10,254 bases of DNA from NCBI GenBank assembly GCA_029932445.1, contig JAOZQB010000103.1, positions 1 to 10,254 of the forward strand, written 5' to 3'. How positions within the stretch are numbered: the first letter of the stretch is position 1; each line of letters starts with the position of its first letter. Made by a program: the position numbers and the translations under genes. The notes under the pieces were generated by a model, which saw only the letters and a program-made list of their open reading frames with translations, did no database searches and was not told the DNA's origin. The stretch comes from Bacteroidales bacterium. Its GTDB lineage: Bacteria > Bacteroidota > Bacteroidia > Bacteroidales > JAADGE01. Of this stretch, positions 6,248 through 10,254 are shown piece by piece.

Positions 6248-8692
6248 ATGTTTAAAGATATTATTTTCGGAAATAAAGATGAAATGAGCAGCGGCGAAAT
6301 GATACCTCTTGCAGCAGGTATTGATAATATTTCAATTGATGATTTTGATTTACCTGACGAATTAGAACTTTTAACCTTACGAAATACGGTTTTATTCCCC
6401 CAAATTGTTATTCCGATTGCTGTCGGCAGAAAGAAATCTTTAAAACTGATAAAAGAAGCCCACAAAAAAGAAATACTGATCGGTATAATCAGCCAAAAAG
6501 TTGAAAATACGGAAGATCCTAAATTTAAAGATATATATAAAGTAGGAACATTGGCACGTGTCATAAAACTTTTCGATATGCCTGACGGTGAAAAAACAGC
6601 TGTTCTACAAGGAATTGCTCGATTTGAAATTACTGAAGAAACAGCCGTAAAACCTAATTTAAAAGCCAAATATAAAATACTTGAAACTGAAAAAAAAGGA
6701 GTTAATAATGCAGAATTTGAAGCTCAAGTTTTCTCAGTTAAAGAATTATCGGTAAAAATAATTCATCTTTCATCAAATTTACCTAAAGAAGCTGCTTTTG
6801 CCGTTAAAAATATTGATTCTCCCGAGTTTTTAATAAATTTTGTCTCATCTAATTCGGATGTGAAAACAAAGGAAAAACAAGCCCTTTTAGAGCAAAATAA
6901 TTTGTCGGAAAGAGCCGGTTTATTATTAAAATTTTTATCGGAAGAAGTTCAAAAATTAGAATTGAAAGATAACATTCAAAGTAAGGCAAAAACGGAGATG
7001 ACGCAGCAGCAGAAAGAATATTTTCTGCATCAGCAAATGAAAGCCATACAAGATGAGTTAGGGCTTGATTCACCGAAAGTTGAGATCGATGAATTAGAAA
7101 AAAGAGGGAAAAAGAAAAAATGGAATGATGAAGTAAAAGGAGCATTTAAAAAACAAATAAACCGATTAAAACAAATTAATCCGATGTCACCGGATTATTC
7201 TTACCAACTGATTTATGCTCAAACATTGGTTGATTTACCTTGGAATGAATATACCGAAGATAATTTCGATTTAAAACGGGCCGAAAAAATATTGGATGAG
7301 GATCATTACGGATTGGATAAAGTCAAAAATCGAATATTGGAACATCTTGCCGTGTTGAAACTGAAAGGTGATTTAAAAGCACCGATTTTGTGTTTGTACG
7401 GACCTCCGGGAGTAGGGAAGACTTCACTCGGAAAATCTGTTGCGCGTGCATTGGAACGAAAATATGCCAGAATGTCACTCGGAGGTTTGCATGATGAAGC
7501 AGAAATCAGAGGACATCGAAAAACATATATCGGTGCAATGCCCGGAAGAATTGTTCAAAATCTGAAAAAAGTTAAGTCATCAAATCCTGTTTTTATTTTG
7601 GATGAAATTGATAAAATCGGAAATGATTTCCGTGGTGATCCGTCATTTGCATTGCTTGAAGTCCTTGATCCTGAGCAAAATAATACTTTTTATGACAATT
7701 ATTTGGAATTGGAATTTGATTTGTCGAAAATCTTATTTATTGCCACCGCAAACTCTTTAAATACAATAAATTCAGCATTAATAGACCGTATGGAATTAAT
7801 TGATGTGTCCGGTTATATTGTTGAAGAAAAAACAGAAATTGCAAAACGGCATTTAATTCCCAGACAGCTGAAGGAGCATGGTTTAAAAGCATCTCAGTTG
7901 AAATTTTCTAAACTTGCGGTTGAAAAAATAATCACTTCTTATACAAGTGAATCGGGTGTCCGTAATTTAGAAAAGAAAATTGCTGAAATTATTCGGAAAA
8001 TTGCGAAGAAAATTGCAATGGAAGAGGCCTATAATAAAATTTTAAATATTTCTGATATTACGGAATATCTCGGTGCTCCGAAGTATCTGAAAGGAAAATA
8101 TGAGGGGAATGAATTTGCGGGTGTGGTTACCGGATTGGCTTGGACACAAGTCGGCGGAAAAATTTTATTTATTGAATCAAGTGTCAGTAAAGGAAACGGT
8201 CAATTAAATTTGACCGGAAATCTGGGGCAGGTGATGAAAGAATCAGCGGTTATTGCTTTCGAATATTTAAAATCTCATGCAGAAGATTTGCATATAAAAG
8301 AGGTTGTTTTTAAAAATTATAATGTCCATATTCATGTCCCGGAAGGAGCCATTCCGAAAGACGGTCCTTCGGCAGGTATCACGATGGTAACTTCAATTGC
8401 TTCCGTATTAACACAAAGAAAAATTAAAAATAAATTAGCCATGACCGGTGAAATGACCTTAAGAGGAAAAGTATTACCCGTCGGTGGTATTAAAGAAAAA
8501 ATATTGGCTGCAAAACGTGCTGATATTAAGGAACTTATTTTATCAAAAGACAATGAAAAAGACATCAATGAAATTGAAGATTTGTATTTAAAAGGATTGA
8601 AATTTCATTTTGTTGAAACAATTTCGGAAGTTCTTGAAATTGCATTATTGAAACAAAAAGTATTGCATCCGGTCAGATTTAAACTTAAGTAA
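6248..8692 (+). CDS. lon: ATP-dependent endopeptidase Lon (LonA type)
   Basis: Cytoplasmic AAA+ serine protease that degrades misfolded and regulatory proteins. 814 residues, normal for LonA. An acidic 35-residue leader precedes the N-terminal LON domain, which begins LLTLRNTVLFPQIVIPIAVGR (41-61) and continues to about 235. A coiled-coil region follows (KTEMTQQQKEYFLHQQMKAI, 248-267). The AAA+ module has Walker A GPPGVGKTS 385-393, Walker B FILDEID 449-455 and the sensor region IATANSLNTI. The protease domain has nucleophile Ser708 in PKDGPSAG and its partner Lys751 in GGIKEKILAA, 43 residues apart as in E. coli Lon. One oddity is GLHDEAEIRGHR at 413-424, where the well-known Lon block has GVRDEAEIRGHR. 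The start at 6248 follows an AAAAGAAAAATTT leader. It is separated from psd by 88 bases and abuts the next gene by 1 base, so it probably heads its own unit. Confidence 0.98.
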   Translation: MFKDIIFGNKDEMSSGEMIPLAAGIDNISIDDFDLPDELELLTLRNTVLFPQIVIPIAVGRKKSLKLIKEAHKKEILIGIISQKVENTEDPKFKDIYKVGTLARVIKLFDMPDGEKTAVLQGIARFEITEETAVKPNLKAKYKILETEKKGVNNAEFEAQVFSVKELSVKIIHLSSNLPKEAAFAVKNIDSPEFLINFVSSNSDVKTKEKQALLEQNNLSERAGLLLKFLSEEVQKLELKDNIQSKAKTEMTQQQKEYFLHQQMKAIQDELGLDSPKVEIDELEKRGKKKKWNDEVKGAFKKQINRLKQINPMSPDYSYQLIYAQTLVDLPWNEYTEDNFDLKRAEKILDEDHYGLDKVKNRILEHLAVLKLKGDLKAPILCLYGPPGVGKTSLGKSVARALERKYARMSLGGLHDEAEIRGHRKTYIGAMPGRIVQNLKKVKSSNPVFILDEIDKIGNDFRGDPSFALLEVLDPEQNNTFYDNYLELEFDLSKILFIATANSLNTINSALIDRMELIDVSGYIVEEKTEIAKRHLIPRQLKEHGLKASQLKFSKLAVEKIITSYTSESGVRNLEKKIAEIIRKIAKKIAMEEAYNKILNISDITEYLGAPKYLKGKYEGNEFAGVVTGLAWTQVGGKILFIESSVSKGNGQLNLTGNLGQVMKESAVIAFEYLKSHAEDLHIKEVVFKNYNVHIHVPEGAIPKDGPSAGITMVTSIASVLTQRKIKNKLAMTGEMTLRGKVLPVGGIKEKILAAKRADIKELILSKDNEKDINEIEDLYLKGLKFHFVETISEVLEIALLKQKVLHPVRFKLK

Positions 8693-8693
8693 A

Positions 8694-9515
8694 ATGAATT
8701 TCGGAAAACAATTATCAATTGGATTTAAAGGGTATTTTAAGGCATTAGAACTTTTGTTCTCAAAAGGTTTTATGAAATATATGCTGTTCCCTTTACTTTT
8801 AAATATTTTGATTTTTTGGATAGGAATGAGCCAAATTATGGATTTAGCCGTCACGGCAAGGCATGCTTTTATTAATTGGATTGATTTGGGAAGTGCCGAT
8901 TTTTGGGGTGCAGAATTCTTGAAAGGTGCGCTTTCCGGAATTATTACGGCATTGATTTATGTTTTATTTTTTATCAGTTTTGCTTATCTCGGCGGCTATA
9001 TTATCATTATTATTCTTTCTCCGCTTTTTTCCGTTATTTCAGAAAAGACAGAAAATATGCTTACCGGTCATAAAATTGATTATCCGTTTGATTTAAAGCA
9101 ATTTATGAAAGATGTTTTCAGAGGTATCGGAATTGCATTAAGAAATGTTTTGTTCGAAACCGGTGTAATGATTTTGGTTTTTATAGCAGGAGCAATTCTT
9201 TCTTTTATAAGTTGGATCGGTGTGATTTTTATGTTTTTTATTACCTCTTATTTCTACGGATTTTCATATATGGATTATTCTAATGAAAGGTACAAACGTA
9301 ACATAAAAGAAAGTGTTACATTTATGCGAAAATACAAGTGGGTTGCTGTTGTAAACGGCTCTTTGTTTGCATTGGTATTGTTTATTCCGTATATCGGCGT
9401 TGCTTTATCTGCTTTTATAGCAGTTATTTCCGTTATTGCCGGAACGGCTTCAATGGTTGAAATTAAGAAACTTGAAGATGCCGAAACGGATAAAATTTTT
9501 AATGCTGAAATTTGA
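8694..9515 (+). CDS. EI24/CysZ-family integral membrane protein
   Basis: 273 residues with hydrophobic segments at about 27-48, 80-110, 154-182 and 215-250, the arrangement of the EI24/CysZ family. Supporting blocks are LSPLFSVISEKTENMLTG at 108-125 (the family's SPL...E..E motif after the second segment) and FYGFSYMDYSNERYKR at 187-202 (the family's Y.G..F.DY..ER motif). CysZ members in enterobacteria transport sulfate, but the family is broad and most Bacteroidota members are uncharacterised. No cysteine or sulfate genes are near, so I do not assign sulfate transport. The ATG lies 1 base after the lon stop, which strongly suggests co-transcription and coupled translation with lon; mqnA starts 5 bases after its own stop. 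The last 20 residues are charged and probably cytoplasmic. Confidence 0.85.
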   Translation: MNFGKQLSIGFKGYFKALELLFSKGFMKYMLFPLLLNILIFWIGMSQIMDLAVTARHAFINWIDLGSADFWGAEFLKGALSGIITALIYVLFFISFAYLGGYIIIIILSPLFSVISEKTENMLTGHKIDYPFDLKQFMKDVFRGIGIALRNVLFETGVMILVFIAGAILSFISWIGVIFMFFITSYFYGFSYMDYSNERYKRNIKESVTFMRKYKWVAVVNGSLFALVLFIPYIGVALSAFIAVISVIAGTASMVEIKKLEDAETDKIFNAEI

Positions 9516-9520
9516 TTATT

Positions 9521-10254
9521 TTGAAAGAAAAAATTAAAATATCAGCTGTTTCTTATCTGAACACATTACCTTTTATTTACGGTATCGAGAATGATGCATT
9601 ATTAATGAAACAAATTGATTTGCAGAAAGATATTCCTTCTTCTTGTGCCGATAAATTGATTCATAATGAAGTTGATATCGGCTTAATTCCGGTAGCGGAA
9701 ATCGGGAAATTAAAAAAATCCTACATTATTTCGAATTATTGTTTGGGAGCTGTCGGGAAAGTTGATACCGTTTCTTTATTCAGTCATACACCGATTGAAA
9801 ATGTGAAAACAATTTTATTGGATTATCAATCAAGAACTTCTGTTAAATTGACAAAGCTCTTAGCAAAAGAATATTTTAAAATTAAGCCAAAATATGTAAA
9901 TGCAAAAGCCGGCTATGAAGATGATGTAAATAATCAGTCGGCTGCATTGATTATAGGTGACCGTGTTTTTAAATATCAAAATAAATTTGAATTTGTTTAT
10001 GATTTATCGGAAATTTGGCTGAAATTTACATCTTATCCGTTTGTTTTTGCTGCATGGGTTGCAAATAAAAAAATAAATGATGCGTTTATAAAACAGTTTG
10101 ACAATGCTTTAAAAACCGGTTTAATAAATATTGATACCGTTATTGAAAATTATAAAAGTAAGAATGAAAATTCCGAGATTGATTTAAAAAAATATTTAAC
10201 AGAAAACATAAGTTTCGGATTAGATTCTGAAAAGCGAAAAGGAATGCAATTATT
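9521..10254 (+). CDS. mqnA: Chorismate dehydratase MqnA (partial, 3' end off window)
   Basis: First enzyme of the futalosine pathway to menaquinone: it dehydrates chorismate to 3-[(1-carboxyvinyl)oxy]benzoate. The frame is open from 9509 to the window edge; from 9521 it gives 244 residues, and the family is about 250-290, so a short C-terminus is missing. Family signatures are ISAVSYLNTLPFIYG at about residues 7-21 (substrate-pocket SYLNT), VDIGLIPVAEI at about 53-63, a central ALIIGDRVF at about 144-152, and DLSEIWLKFTSYPFVFAAW at about 162-180. There is no ATG at the N-terminus; the first in-frame ATG (residue 29) would delete SYLNT. TTG at 9521 puts M-K-E-K-I before ISAVSYLNT, as expected; TTG at 9512 is a second option. 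The gene follows the EI24-like gene by 5 bases, so it is probably in the lon unit. Confidence 0.9.
   Translation, partial: MKEKIKISAVSYLNTLPFIYGIENDALLMKQIDLQKDIPSSCADKLIHNEVDIGLIPVAEIGKLKKSYIISNYCLGAVGKVDTVSLFSHTPIENVKTILLDYQSRTSVKLTKLLAKEYFKIKPKYVNAKAGYEDDVNNQSAALIIGDRVFKYQNKFEFVYDLSEIWLKFTSYPFVFAAWVANKKINDAFIKQFDNALKTGLINIDTVIENYKSKNENSEIDLKKYLTENISFGLDSEKRKGMQL

Noticed and set aside
6190..6669. Minus-strand open frame of 159 codons over the lon start and promoter gap
   Set aside because: The translation is Ser/Ile/Phe-rich without family features and overlaps the well-supported LON domain coding sequence; a shadow of lon.
1..10254. Hidden defence, mobile or CRISPR system
   Set aside because: Every stretch is taken by housekeeping genes of uniform composition on a consistent strand, with no direct repeats, transposase, integrase or tRNA target site.

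Overview
The window reads as a piece of chromosome from a member of the Bacteroidota. The base composition is strongly AT-rich. The genes lack clear Shine-Dalgarno sites and have A-rich leaders instead. Two gaps carry boxes close to the Bacteroidota -7 element (TAnnTTTG). The order rsfS - ftsH - (extra gene) - cdsA - psd is one I recall from this phylum. A partial mqnA at the right edge points to menaquinone synthesis by the futalosine route. All of this is inferred from sequence alone, and I do not assign a genus.

Layout. At the left edge a type I glycerate kinase runs leftward (1049 to 1) and is cut by the window end, with 349 codons visible. A 79-base divergent gap follows. All later genes run rightward. 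Block A is tightly packed: rsfS (1129-1503), ftsH (1517-3625), a protein built of five DUF2007-like repeats (3637-4575) and cdsA (4579-5418). Psd (5497-6159) follows after a 78-base gap with its own promoter-like box. Block B starts after an 88-base gap: lon (6248-8692), an EI24/CysZ-like membrane protein (8694-9515) and mqnA, which appears to start at TTG 9521 and leaves the window at 10254. No intergenic stretch is longer than 88 bases, and I see no tRNA, rRNA, CRISPR array, insertion sequence or strong terminator hairpin.

How the genes relate. RsfS silences ribosomes when nutrients are short. FtsH is the membrane AAA+ metalloprotease and Lon the soluble AAA+ serine protease, so the two main ATP-dependent quality-control proteases lie within about 3 kb of each other. 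CdsA makes CDP-diacylglycerol and Psd makes phosphatidylethanolamine; the phosphatidylserine synthase that links them is not in the window. This is core housekeeping DNA rather than an accessory island.

The points most worth a second look are the unrecognised five-repeat protein between ftsH and cdsA, whose first and last repeats are most alike, and a near-consensus sigma-54 (-24/-12) element just upstream of lon. I found no convincing new defence, mobile or regulatory system.
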